Shown: positions 46,564-54,967 of the stretch, piece by piece
Numbering within the stretch: position 1 is the first letter of the stretch
Layout of the letters: each line of letters begins with the position of its first letter
Assembly (NCBI RefSeq): GCF_004798905.1
Contig: NZ_SDMO01000016.1
Location: 1-64,000, forward strand
Length of the DNA: 64,000 nucleotides
Direction: 5' to 3'
Source of the DNA: Halomonas borealis
Lineage (GTDB): Bacteria > Pseudomonadota > Gammaproteobacteria > Pseudomonadales > Halomonadaceae
Notes under the pieces: model-generated
The model's database searches: none
What the model was told of the DNA's origin: nothing
The model's input: the letters and a program-made list of their open reading frames with translations, nothing else
Position numbers and translations under genes: made by a program

Positions 46564-46579
46564 AGCAGCCTGCGTGCCA
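46564..46579 (-). promoter_or_regulatory. Sigma54 (-24/-12) promoter of the CrcZ-like RNA
   Basis: On the minus strand TGGCACGCAGGCTGCT: TGGCAC, 5 nt, CTGCT against the consensus TGGCAC-N5-TTGCW. The invariant GG and GC are 10 nt apart. An AT-rich stretch (46581-46625), as expected for an IHF bend, and TGTTACC/GGTAACA half-sites lie upstream. Confidence 0.8.
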
Positions 46580-46653
46580 GTTGAATAAAAAATGATAAAA
46601 AACAATATATTGAGATATTTTCTAGTCAGGCCGCCCGATCGTAAGCGGCGGAG

Positions 46654-46704
46654 TGTTACCCGGCTTGCCCGCTGATGGGGCAGAGGCTGTGTGGGAAGGT
46701 AACA
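46654..46704 (-). promoter_or_regulatory. Candidate CbrB upstream activating sequence
   Basis: TGTTACC (46654-46660) and GGTAACA (46698-46704) form an inverted pair 37 nt apart, 75-125 nt upstream of the -24 element, the usual enhancer distance for sigma54 promoters. The half-site core is shared with the folK-panB gap. Confidence 0.55.
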
Positions 46705-46729
46705 AATGGTGCGCACACGCCGGCCGACA

Positions 46730-46765
46730 CCCCAAAAACGACGCCCGCGGTGTCGGCCGCGGGCG
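46730..46765 (-). terminator. Terminator of cbrB
   Basis: On the minus strand CGCCCGCGG / CCGCGGGCG, then TCGTTTTTGG. An alternative hairpin GGCCGACACC / GGTGTCGGCC (46722-46758) overlaps it. It separates cbrXAB transcription from the RNA gene. Confidence 0.8.
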
Positions 46766-46794
46766 CTAGTGCTTTGGTCGTAGGGCGGGGCGCC

Positions 46795-48198
46795 TCAGCC
46801 GACGCTGCGGCGAGGGCCCTTCTTGCGCGGGATGCCGAGGCGTTGGCGACGCTCCCATAAGCATTTGCGGCTGATACCGAGCTTCTGGGCGAGTTCCGTC
46901 TCGCTCATCTGGTCCTGATGTTCGAGCACGAAATGTTGGAAGTAGTCTTCCAGGGACAGATCCTCTTCCTCGTCGTCCGAGCGTCCGGCGTCGTCGGCCG
47001 AGGGAGCCTCGCCGTCGGGCTCGGGGGGCGCGGTGTGCGGCGGGTCGGCTTGCGGGGCGAGGCCGAGCCCCAGGTCGTCAGGGTGGATGAGGTGTCCCTC
47101 GGCGAGGATCACGCCGCGCTCCAGGGCGTTCTCCAGCTCGCGGACGTTACCGGGCCAAGGGCAGTCGCGGATCACCCGCAGCGCGGCCCGCGACAGCTTG
47201 AGCCCTGCGCGTTTGTGGCGCCGGCAGGCCTTCTCCAGCAGCACATCGGCGATCTCCAGGATGTCGTCCTCCCGGTCGCGCAGCGGCGGCAGGTCGATCT
47301 GCATGACGTTGAGCCGGTAGTAGAGGTCGAGGCGGAAGCCGCCGGTCCGCGACAGGGCGTGCAGGTCGCGATGGGTGGCGGCGATCAGCCGCACGTCGAC
47401 GTGGCGGGTCTCCACCGAGCCGATCTTGCGAATCTCGCCTTCCTGGAGGACCCGCAGCAGGCGCGCCTGGGCATCCATCGGCAGCTCGCCGATCTCGTCG
47501 AGGAACAGGGTGCCACCGTCGGCGGCCTCGACCAGGCCGGTGCGGGCGGCGCTGGCGCCGGTGAAGGCCCCCTTCTCGTGGCCGAACAGTTCGGACTCGA
47601 TCAGTGTCTCGGGGATGGCCGCGCAGTTCACGCACACCAGCGGGGCGGTGGCGCGTTGGCTCTGCTGGTGCAGGGCCCGGGCCACCAGTTCCTTGCCGGT
47701 GCCGGATTCGCCCTGGATCAGCACGGTGACGTCGGCCGGTGCGGTCTTGCGGATGCGGGTATAGACCGCCTGCATGGCGGGGCAGCTGCCGATCATCGGC
47801 TGGCGCTCGCCGCCGGGGGCGGTGATGTCGGGGGGCTCGCCTTGTTGTAGTGCGCGTTGGTGGAGGACTCGGGACACCGTCTCGAGCAGCTCGTCGTGAT
47901 CGAAGGGCTTGGCCACGTAGTCCACGGCGCCGAGCTTCAACGCCTCGACCGCCGAGCGCATGCTGGCGTAGCTGGTCATGATCAGCACCGGTACCGGCGC
48001 GGCCCGGGCGATCAGCTCGGTGCCGGGGTCGCCGGGCAGGCGCAGGTCGCTGATCACCAGGTCGAAGCCCTGGGGGTCGAGGGCCAGCGCCGCGTCCACC
48101 GAGCCGGCCTCGCTGACTCGGTGGTCATGCCGCTCCAGCAGGCGCTTCAGGGCGCTGCGGATGATGGCTTCGTCTTCAACGATCAGGATCCGGCTCAT
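46795..48198 (-). CDS. cbrB: Two-component response regulator CbrB (NtrC family)
   Basis: 467 residues. Receiver domain 1-about 120 with phosphorylation site D51 in ISDLRLPG and K in AKPFDHDE. The AAA+ sigma54-activating domain has Walker A GESGTGKE and the sigma54-contacting GAFTGA. A C-terminal Fis-type helix-turn-helix (LAQKLGISRKCLWERRQRL) follows an acidic linker. Start MSRILIVEDE at 48198; the first 23 nt overlap cbrA. With CbrA it responds to carbon/nitrogen balance in Pseudomonas and activates crcZ. Its gene is followed by a sigma54-dependent CrcZ-like locus. Confidence 0.95.
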   Translation of the reverse strand: MSRILIVEDEAIIRSALKRLLERHDHRVSEAGSVDAALALDPQGFDLVISDLRLPGDPGTELIARAAPVPVLIMTSYASMRSAVEALKLGAVDYVAKPFDHDELLETVSRVLHQRALQQGEPPDITAPGGERQPMIGSCPAMQAVYTRIRKTAPADVTVLIQGESGTGKELVARALHQQSQRATAPLVCVNCAAIPETLIESELFGHEKGAFTGASAARTGLVEAADGGTLFLDEIGELPMDAQARLLRVLQEGEIRKIGSVETRHVDVRLIAATHRDLHALSRTGGFRLDLYYRLNVMQIDLPPLRDREDDILEIADVLLEKACRRHKRAGLKLSRAALRVIRDCPWPGNVRELENALERGVILAEGHLIHPDDLGLGLAPQADPPHTAPPEPDGEAPSADDAGRSDDEEEDLSLEDYFQHFVLEHQDQMSETELAQKLGISRKCLWERRQRLGIPRKKGPRRSVG

Positions 48199-51127
48199 CG
48201 GTACTCTCAGCATCCTCTCGATGGAGGGGCAGCCACAGCAGGATGCGCGTGCCATGGGGCTGCCCGGTGGGCGGGGACTCGATGTCGATCTGGCCATCGT
48301 GCTCGGCGACGATGCTGTAGACCAGCGCCATGCCGAGTCCCGTGCCCTCGCCGGGGGGCTTGGTGGTGGTGAAGGGTTCGAAGAGATGGTCGCGTACGCG
48401 CTCGTCGATGCCGTTCCCCTCGTCGGTGACCGTGACCCGTAGCCGCTCGCCGTCGGCCTCGGTGGCGGCGACGACCCGTCCGCCGGGGTGGCTGGCGTCC
48501 CGGGCGTTGCCGAGCAGGTTGATCATTACCTGCTGCAGGCGTTGGGCATCGCCGACGACCCGCAGCGTCGGCGAGCAACGGTTCTCGAAACGAACATCCT
48601 CCCCCGAGCGGGCGAGATGGATCAAGTTCAGGGCCTCGTCGGTGACCTCGGCCATCGAGATCGGCTGGAACGCCGTGCCGGTGACGTGGCGACCGCCGTG
48701 GGCGAAGCCGACCAGCGAGCCGACGATCCGCGAGACCCGGTCGGTGAGCTGCTGGATCTGCTCGGCGGCCTCCTGCAGCTCGGGGTCGTCGTTGTCGTAG
48801 CGCAGGTTCTGGGCCAGCGAGGAGATACCGGTGATCGGGTTGCCGATCTCGTGGGCCACACCGGCCGCCAACTGGCCGATGGAGGCCAGGCGGGCGGCGT
48901 GCACCAGTTCGTCCTCCAGCCACTTCATCTCGCTGTGGTCCTCTACCAGGATGACGTTGCCGCCATGCGTCTCGTGTTCGCCGTGGCGCTCGGCCTTGTG
49001 CAGGCTCAGGAAGCGCTGGCCGTCGTTGAGCGTCACCGGTTGCTTGTAGAGCTGGCTGCCCGGCTCGGCGAGGATGCGGCCCAGCAGCTCGTTCCAGGGC
49101 GCCGGCAGGGTGTCGCGGTGGGCGCCGATGACGGTGTCGCCGGGGATGCCGGAGAGCTCGGCCAGGGCATCGTTCCACATCAGCAGTTCGCCGTCTTCGC
49201 CGAAGGCGCACAGCCCGACCGGCAGGCGGATCAGGGTGCGGCGATGGTAGCGACGCAGGCCGTCGATCTCGCGGGCCAGGCCGTTGAGCCGCGGACGATA
49301 GTCCTCCAGGCGGTTCTCGACGAAGTGGATGTCCTCGTTGGCGCCGGGGCCGTCCTGCCGGTAGGGCAGGAAGCGGTCGACGATGTCCTGGGCCACCGAG
49401 GGCCCCATCAGCCCGGAGAGATTGGCCTGGATGCGATCGCGCAGCCGGCGCAGGGCGTAGGGGCGACCATCGAGCGGCGACATCTGCAGGGCGACCAGGG
49501 CGCGTTCGACCTCCCGCTCGGCGACCTCCTCGCCCAGTGCCCGGGCCAGATGGTGCTGGATCTCCCGGCCGTTGCCGGCCACCAGGGGCAGGCGCATGGG
49601 GCGCACCACGGCATCCACCGAACAGGCCTCGGCGGCGGCCCGCTCGCCGGCCGAGGTGCGGGTGGCCAGCGACACCAGGATGAAGCTGAGCACGTTGGCG
49701 GCCAGCGAGACCAGGGTCACCCGGTACCAGTCGGGCTCGCCGGCCAGGGCCTCCAGCCCCGGCAGGGCCGGCAGCACCGGGGTGCCGCCGAGCAGCGACG
49801 GCCACAGCCCGGCCAGCCAGATCGCCACGCCCACCGCGAGGCCGGTGACCATGCCGCGGCGATTGGCGCCGGGCCAGTAGAGCAGCGCCAGCATGCCTGG
49901 CAGGCACTGGGCCATGCCGACGAAGGAGGCCATCGCCAGGGTCGTGAGGTCGTGGTGCACGCCCACGGTGCGGTAGAACAGCCAGCCGCCGCCGATCACC
50001 GCGGCGATCAGTCCCTGGCGCAGCCAGCGTAGCCAGCGGTAGAGGTCGGGCTGGGCGATGGGCGGATGCGCCACCAGCACCAGGTGATTGAGGATCATCC
50101 CCGACAGGGCCAGGGCGATGACGATCATGGTGCCGCTGGCCGCGGTCAGGCCGGCGATGAAGGCCAGGGCGCCGACCCACCATGAGGACGACAGGCCGAA
50201 GGCCAGGTAGGCGCCGCCGGTGAGCGAGGCGTCGACGCCCAGCCGCTGGGCGCCCCACAGGATCAGCGGCACCGGCAGTGCCATCAGCAGCAGGAACAGC
50301 GGCATGACCCAGCCGGCGCGCAAGAGGGTGCGGCGGCCGAGGGGTTCGGCGAAGGTGATGTGGAACATGTGCGGCATCAAGAAGACCGCGGCGAAGAACA
50401 GCATCAGCAGGGTCCGCCACTGGGCCGGGGCCAGCGGGTGCGTCTCGGCCTGGGCGAGGTGGCCCGGGCCGTCGAGCCAGGCCTGCAGGTCGCCGGGGCC
50501 GTCGAAGATGCCGAACAGGGCGAAGGCCCCCAGCGCCAGCATGGCCCCGAGCTTGACCACCGACTCCAGGGCGATCGCCGCCATCAACCCATCCTGGCGA
50601 GCGTGGAGATGGGTATGGCGCGCGCCGAACAGGATCGCGAACAGCGCGATCAGGGCGCTGAAGACCAGCGCCAGCCACTCCGCTGCGCCACTGCCGGACA
50701 GCAGCCGGAGGGCGTTGCCCAGGGTCTGCACCTGCAGCGCCAGTAACGGCAGCACCGCCAGCAGGCTGACCAGGGTGACCAGGGTGCCCACCCAGCGCGA
50801 GCGGAAACGGAAGGCGAACAGGTCGGCCAGCGAGGCCAGTTGGTAGGTATGAGCCATGCGCTGGATGGGCACCAGCAGCATCGGCGCCAGCAGGAAGGCG
50901 CCGGCGGCCCCCAGGAAGTAGGCCAGGTAGCCATAGCCGCTGCGCTCGGCCTGCTCGAGGGTGCCGTGGATGGCCCAGGCGCTGGCGTAGACGCCCAGCG
51001 CCAGGGTATGGGTCGCCGGGTGGCGGGCGAGGCGGGTCGGCAGCCCGCCGCGCTCCACCGCCAGGGCGCACAGCGCGAGGACCAACAGGTAGCCGACGCC
51101 CAGGGTCAGCAAGACGAGGGGGCTCAT
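48176..51127 (-). CDS. cbrA: Sensor histidine kinase CbrA with SLC5 transporter domain
   Basis: 983 residues, the length of Pseudomonas CbrA. The N-terminal half (about 1-510) has some 13 membrane helices of the sodium/solute symporter (SLC5) family. A STAC-like linker, a PAS domain (about 610-720, with VGLCAFGEDGELLMWND), a HisKA domain with phosphorylated H759 in GVAHEIGNPITG and an ATPase domain (NLLGNARDA, DEGNGID, GTGLGMALVYS) follow. In Pseudomonas CbrA transports histidine and its kinase drives CbrB. It overlaps cbrX by 4 nt and cbrB by 23 nt. Confidence 0.96.
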   Translation of the reverse strand: MSPLVLLTLGVGYLLVLALCALAVERGGLPTRLARHPATHTLALGVYASAWAIHGTLEQAERSGYGYLAYFLGAAGAFLLAPMLLVPIQRMAHTYQLASLADLFAFRFRSRWVGTLVTLVSLLAVLPLLALQVQTLGNALRLLSGSGAAEWLALVFSALIALFAILFGARHTHLHARQDGLMAAIALESVVKLGAMLALGAFALFGIFDGPGDLQAWLDGPGHLAQAETHPLAPAQWRTLLMLFFAAVFLMPHMFHITFAEPLGRRTLLRAGWVMPLFLLLMALPVPLILWGAQRLGVDASLTGGAYLAFGLSSSWWVGALAFIAGLTAASGTMIVIALALSGMILNHLVLVAHPPIAQPDLYRWLRWLRQGLIAAVIGGGWLFYRTVGVHHDLTTLAMASFVGMAQCLPGMLALLYWPGANRRGMVTGLAVGVAIWLAGLWPSLLGGTPVLPALPGLEALAGEPDWYRVTLVSLAANVLSFILVSLATRTSAGERAAAEACSVDAVVRPMRLPLVAGNGREIQHHLARALGEEVAEREVERALVALQMSPLDGRPYALRRLRDRIQANLSGLMGPSVAQDIVDRFLPYRQDGPGANEDIHFVENRLEDYRPRLNGLAREIDGLRRYHRRTLIRLPVGLCAFGEDGELLMWNDALAELSGIPGDTVIGAHRDTLPAPWNELLGRILAEPGSQLYKQPVTLNDGQRFLSLHKAERHGEHETHGGNVILVEDHSEMKWLEDELVHAARLASIGQLAAGVAHEIGNPITGISSLAQNLRYDNDDPELQEAAEQIQQLTDRVSRIVGSLVGFAHGGRHVTGTAFQPISMAEVTDEALNLIHLARSGEDVRFENRCSPTLRVVGDAQRLQQVMINLLGNARDASHPGGRVVAATEADGERLRVTVTDEGNGIDERVRDHLFEPFTTTKPPGEGTGLGMALVYSIVAEHDGQIDIESPPTGQPHGTRILLWLPLHREDAESTDEPDPDR

Positions 51128-51318
51128 TCGCCGCCCCCCCGGTGTTGTTCATCGAGGCGGCGCTTGCGTTCCAGCCAGACGGTCAGGGCGATCAACACGC
51201 CCCAGATCAGGAAGGGGCGGTACCAGGCGGCCCCGGGGCTGCCCCAGCCGCTCATCAGCAGCGGCGAGAACAGGTAACCGCCGAACACCAGGAACAGCAC
51301 GATGCGATAGACGTACAC
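51124..51318 (-). CDS. cbrX: Small membrane protein upstream of cbrA (CbrX-like)
   Basis: 64 residues with two hydrophobic helices (about 5-22 and 37-49) and a basic, charged C-terminus KRRLDEQ. The ATGA overlap with cbrA means coupled translation. In P. putida a short ORF, cbrX, stands in the same place and is coupled to cbrA. Its function is not known. The role here is inferred from size, topology and place. Confidence 0.75.
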   Translation of the reverse strand: MYVYRIVLFLVFGGYLFSPLLMSGWGSPGAAWYRPFLIWGVLIALTVWLERKRRLDEQHRGGGE

Positions 51319-51327
51319 GGTGTCTCC

Positions 51328-52221
51328 TCAGTCGGTGGCGCCTGTCAGGCGGCGCCCGGGGGCGGCGCGCAGCCGGCCCGGGGTCCAGCACGCGATGGCT
51401 CGGGCCAATTGCTCCTCCACCGGGGCCTGGGCCAGCTCGGCCGGCGGCGCCTGGTCGAGCAGCGTCAGGGCCTGGTGCAGCAGCGGACGGGCCGCGGGCT
51501 CGGTGTCCGGCAGCGCCGGGGCCCGGTTCTGCTTGGAGAGCTTCTGGCCATCGTCACCGAGCACCAGCGGCAGATGCAGGTAGCGCGGCTCGGCCAACCC
51601 CAGGGCGTGCTGCAGCTGGCGCTGCCAGGGGGTGTTGTCGAGCAAGTCGGCGCCGCGTACCACCTGGTTGATGCCCTGGTCGGCATCGTCGACGACCACG
51701 GCGAGCTGATAGGCCCAGAGGCCGTCCTTGCGCTTGAGCACCACATCGCCGAGCGTCGCCGGGTCGAAGGCCTGGTGGCCGAGCTGGCGGTCCTCCCAGG
51801 CGACCGGGCGCAGCCCCAGGTCGCTGCGCAACCGCCAGGCCTGGGGCTTGTGCGGCTCGACGACGCCGTCGCGACACCAGCCAGGGTAGACGGCGTGATC
51901 GCGCCATTGCTTGCGTGAACAGCTGCACGGGTAGGCCAGGCCGCGCGTCGCGAGGCGCTCCAGGGCGGCGGCATAGGCGTCGTGGTGGTCGCTTTGCCGG
52001 ATGACGGGGCCGTCCCAGTGCAGGCCGAAGGCGTCGAGCTGGCGGCGGATGGTGTCGGCGGCGCCGGGCGGGCAGCGCGGCGGGTCGACGTCCTCGATGC
52101 GCAGCCCCCAGTGGCCCCGAGCATGGCGAGCGTCGAGGAAGCTGGCCAGCGCGGCCACCAGCGAGCCGAGATGCAGCGGACCCGAGGGGGTCGGGGCGAA
52201 GCGGCCACGATAGAGGCTCAT
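51328..52221 (-). CDS. gluQ: Glutamyl-Q tRNA(Asp) synthetase
   Basis: 297 residues. A truncated GluRS catalytic domain without an anticodon-binding part: RGRFAPTPSGPLHLGSLVAA (HIGH-like HLGS), a zinc site with CSCSRKQW, and LSKQN in place of KMSKS. It attaches glutamate to queuosine in tRNA-Asp. Neighbour of dksA, as in E. coli. Start ATG 52221. Confidence 0.96.
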   Translation of the reverse strand: MSLYRGRFAPTPSGPLHLGSLVAALASFLDARHARGHWGLRIEDVDPPRCPPGAADTIRRQLDAFGLHWDGPVIRQSDHHDAYAAALERLATRGLAYPCSCSRKQWRDHAVYPGWCRDGVVEPHKPQAWRLRSDLGLRPVAWEDRQLGHQAFDPATLGDVVLKRKDGLWAYQLAVVVDDADQGINQVVRGADLLDNTPWQRQLQHALGLAEPRYLHLPLVLGDDGQKLSKQNRAPALPDTEPAARPLLHQALTLLDQAPPAELAQAPVEEQLARAIACWTPGRLRAAPGRRLTGATD

Positions 52222-52251
52222 GGGCGGCTCCGGAAGGAACGAGGAGCAGAG

Positions 52252-52274
52252 GACGGGCACCGGCGGTGCCCGTC
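52252..52274 (-). terminator. Hairpin between dksA and gluQ
   Basis: GACGGGCACC / GGTGCCCGTC with a 3-nt loop on the minus strand 24-46 nt after the dksA stop. No U-tract; probably partial read-through. Confidence 0.55.
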
Positions 52275-52297
52275 GCGGGAGCGATGGCGGCCGGGCA

Positions 52298-52735
52298 TCA
52301 ACCGCCCAGCTGCTTCTCCTTGAGCTCGGCGAGGGTCTTGCAGTCGACGCACAGGGTCGCGGTGGGACGCGCCTCGAGGCGACGGATGCCGATCTCGACG
52401 CCGCAGGTGTCGCAGAAGCCGTAGTCGTCCTCGTCGATCTTCTCGATGGTCTCGTTGATCTTCTTGAGCAGCTTGCGCTCGCGATCGCGGGTGCGCAGCT
52501 CGAGGCTGAAGCCTTCCTCCTGGGTGGCGCGATCCGCGGGGTCGGCGTAGTTGTTCGCCTCCTCCTGCAGATGGCGTACCGTGCGATCGACTTCTTCCAT
52601 GAGCTCCTGCTTCCAGCCCAGCAGGATCTGTCGGAAGTGCTCGAGCTGCTTCTCGTTCATGTACTCTTCACCCGCGGCCGGCTCGTACGGGGTGAATTTC
52701 TTGGGCGCTTCCATCTTCTGTTCTGCTACGGGCAT
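52298..52735 (-). CDS. dksA: RNA polymerase-binding transcription factor DksA
   Basis: 145 residues. A long coiled coil carries the tip DPADRA, whose two aspartates reach the polymerase active site. A C4 zinc finger CDTC...CVDC follows. With ppGpp it regulates rRNA and amino acid promoters. The usual dksA-gluQ pair. Confidence 0.97.
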   Translation of the reverse strand: MPVAEQKMEAPKKFTPYEPAAGEEYMNEKQLEHFRQILLGWKQELMEEVDRTVRHLQEEANNYADPADRATQEEGFSLELRTRDRERKLLKKINETIEKIDEDDYGFCDTCGVEIGIRRLEARPTATLCVDCKTLAELKEKQLGG

Positions 52736-52954
52736 GGGGCTACCTCGTGTCTTGTGTGACTGCTGATCAATACCCGGTGAGCTGCTCTAAGGTATCTCAC
52801 GCCAAAGGGATGCTTGTTTAGCGAAAAAACGCCGCCTTTGCAATCCCCCGGTGCCTCGGACTGCGTCGATACCCCAAAAGTCGTAACATGTGAGCGGTGA
52901 CCCTGGCGGCTCGCGAGGCGGCCTGCCATGGGGTGTTGTGCAGAGGAGATAGCC

Positions 52955-54124
52955 ATGAACTGGAGCTCGCGACTCGACGCCGTCGCGCCCTTCCGTGTGA
53001 TGCGCCTGCTGGAGATCGCCCAGGCCCGTGAGGCCGAGGGCCACGATGTCATCCACCTGGAGGTGGGCGAGCCCGACTTCCCCACGCCCGAGCCGATCGT
53101 CGCCGCCGGGCAGCGGGCCCTGGCCGAGGGGCTGACCCGCTATACGCCGGCGGCGGGCCTGCCGGTCCTGCGCGAGGCGATCGCCGGCCATTATGCGCGC
53201 CACTTCGGGGCCGACGTCGACCCCGCGCGGATCATCGTCACCCCCGGGGCCTCCGGCGCATTGCTGCTGGCCAGCCAGCTGCTGGTCGAGGGCGGCGACC
53301 GGGTGCTGATGGCCGATCCCACCTATCCCTGCAATCGCCACTTCATGGCGCTGGCTGGCGCCGAGGTCGATGCGGTGCCGGTGGGGCCGGCCAGCGGCTG
53401 GCAGCTCGATGCCGAGACCATCGCCGAGCACTGGCGCGACGATACCCGGCTGGCGATGCTGGCCACGCCCTCCAACCCTTCCGGGCACATGCTCGATGCC
53501 GCGGGGCTCTCGGCGGTGGCCGAGACGGTCGCCGGGCGTGGCGGCCGGCTGCTGGTCGACGAGATCTACCAGGGGCTGTGCTATGACATCGCTCCGCTTT
53601 CCGCCGCGGCGCTGGCGCCGGAGGCTTTCGTGGTCAACAGCTTCTCCAAGTACTTCGGCATGACCGGCTGGCGACTGGGCTGGCTGGTGGCCCCGCCGGC
53701 GGCGGTGGAGCCGCTGACCCGGCTGGCCCAGAACGTCTTCCTGTCGGCGCCGACCCTGGCCCAGCACGCCGCCCTGGCGGCCTTCGAGCCCGAGTGTCGC
53801 GAGCTCCTCGAGGACCGCCGTCGCGAGCTGGCGCGGCGCCGCGAGGCGCTTCTGGCGGGCCTCGAACGGCTGGGGCTGGCGCCCGACCTGCCGCCCCAGG
53901 GGGCCTTCTACCTGTGGCTGGATGTGTCTCGCTATACCCGCGACAGCGAGGCCTTCTGCCGCCGCCTGCTCGAGGAGGAGAACGTCGCCATCACCCCGGG
54001 CACCGACTTCGCCCTCACCGGCGGCGAGCATCACGTGCGCATCGCCTTCACCACCGGCGTCGCACGGCTCGAGGAGGCCGTCGTGCGGCTGGAACGCTTC
54101 CTGGCCCGGCAGGAGGGCGCCTGA
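52955..54124 (+). CDS. Class I/II pyridoxal-phosphate aminotransferase
   Basis: 389 residues. Signatures: VIHLEVGEPDFPTPEPIV, the N in TPSNPSGHML, the D-x-Y pair in VDEIYQGLCYD, the Schiff-base lysine in NSFSKYFGMTGWRLGW and a substrate Arg in HHVRIAFTTG. It is close to aspartate/alanine-type aminotransferases; the amino donor is not known. ATG 52955 has GAGGAG upstream. Its stop overlaps a 28-residue frame that carries a copy of its own tail. Confidence 0.9.
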   Translation: MNWSSRLDAVAPFRVMRLLEIAQAREAEGHDVIHLEVGEPDFPTPEPIVAAGQRALAEGLTRYTPAAGLPVLREAIAGHYARHFGADVDPARIIVTPGASGALLLASQLLVEGGDRVLMADPTYPCNRHFMALAGAEVDAVPVGPASGWQLDAETIAEHWRDDTRLAMLATPSNPSGHMLDAAGLSAVAETVAGRGGRLLVDEIYQGLCYDIAPLSAAALAPEAFVVNSFSKYFGMTGWRLGWLVAPPAAVEPLTRLAQNVFLSAPTLAQHAALAAFEPECRELLEDRRRELARRREALLAGLERLGLAPDLPPQGAFYLWLDVSRYTRDSEAFCRRLLEEENVAITPGTDFALTGGEHHVRIAFTTGVARLEEAVVRLERFLARQEGA

Positions 54125-54214
54125 TGGAGCATGCCGAGCCAAAGTACGGCCTGAACCGGCGGCTGTGGCGTGGGTACTCTCGAGTTCTGGCCCGGCAAGA
54201 GGACGCCTGATGGA
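54101..54214 (+). repeat. 28-bp direct repeat around the aminotransferase stop and sfsA start
   Basis: Copies at 54101-54128 and 54187-54214 are equal at 26 of 28 positions, 86 bp apart. Each encodes LARQE(G/D)A, a TGA, and ATGG in the same geometry. They look like a short duplication that moved the start of sfsA away from the aminotransferase stop. Confidence 0.9.
54124..54210 (+). CDS. 28-residue micro-ORF between the aminotransferase gene and sfsA
   Basis: ATG 54124 overlaps the aminotransferase TGA, and its TGA overlaps the sfsA ATG; both junctions are TGATG. The C-terminus RVLARQEDA mirrors the aminotransferase end RFLARQEGA through the direct repeat. There is no ribosome binding site apart from coupling. 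It may be a translated relay or only a duplication scar. Confidence 0.35.
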   Translation: MEHAEPKYGLNRRLWRGYSRVLARQEDA

Positions 54215-54938
54215 CTATCCCGAACCGCTGGTGCCCGGCACCCTGCTGCGTCGCTACAAGCGCTTTCTGGCCGATGTGCGCCTCGAGGATGGCCGCGAGG
54301 TCGTCGCCCACTGCCCCAACACCGGCTCGATGCGTGCGGTCAACGTGCCGGGCAGCCGGGTCTGGCTGTCGGCAAGCGACGATCCCCGGCGCAAGCTGGC
54401 CTGGACTTGGGAATTGATCGAGCTGCCCCAGGCGGAGGGCGGCGTCGCCCTGGCGTCGGTGCATACCGGGCGTGCCAACCGCATCGTCGAGGAGGCGCTG
54501 CGGGCCGATGGCGTCGAGGAGCTGGCCGGGGCCGGCGCGCTGAAGCGCGAGGCCAAGGTGGAGCGCGCGCGCCTGGACTTCCGGCTGGACGGCGCGGCCG
54601 GTGCGAGCACGTATGTGGAGGTCAAGCAGGTGACGCTGCGCGAGGATGACGGCCACGGCTACTTCCCGGATGCGGTCAGCGAACGGGGGCGCCGACATCT
54701 CGAGACCCTGGCGGCGCTCGCCGCCGAAGGGCATCGCGCGGTGCTGCTGTTCTGCGTGGCCCACGAGGGCATCCGCTCGGTGGCGCCGGCCGGCCACCTG
54801 GACCCGGGCTATGCCGAGGCGCTGCGTCGAGTGGCCGGCGAGGGCGTGGAGATACTGGCCCGTGCCTGTCGCTTCCGGCGGGAGGCGGGCCGGCCGGTCG
54901 CCGTGGGGCTGGGCGAGGCGCTGCCGGTGGTGCTCTAG
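54210..54938 (+). CDS. sfsA: Sugar fermentation stimulation protein SfsA
   Basis: 242 residues. An OB-fold and a nuclease-like fold: LLRRYKRFLADVRLEDG, VAHCPNTGSM, NRIVEEAL, YVEVKQVTLRE and FPDAVSERGRRHLETLAAL. The E/K and D residues resemble a restriction-enzyme active site. The E. coli name comes from maltose fermentation; the true role is not settled. It is next to the dksA-gluQ region, as in E. coli. Confidence 0.93.
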   Translation: MDYPEPLVPGTLLRRYKRFLADVRLEDGREVVAHCPNTGSMRAVNVPGSRVWLSASDDPRRKLAWTWELIELPQAEGGVALASVHTGRANRIVEEALRADGVEELAGAGALKREAKVERARLDFRLDGAAGASTYVEVKQVTLREDDGHGYFPDAVSERGRRHLETLAALAAEGHRAVLLFCVAHEGIRSVAPAGHLDPGYAEALRRVAGEGVEILARACRFRREAGRPVAVGLGEALPVVL

Positions 54939-54967
54939 CGGCGCCCCGCCGACTTGTCGGGCAAAGC

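Noticed and set aside
46266..46565. Plus-strand reading frames of 60-99 residues in the pcnB-cbrB gap
   Set aside because: They are made of Leu/Val runs that come from the antisense of the (AAC)n blocks, with no ribosome binding site or family similarity.
48207..51152. 981-residue frame in a second register of cbrA
   Set aside because: Arg/Pro/Ala/Gly-rich composition typical of an out-of-register GC-rich frame; cbrA in the other register has all domains.
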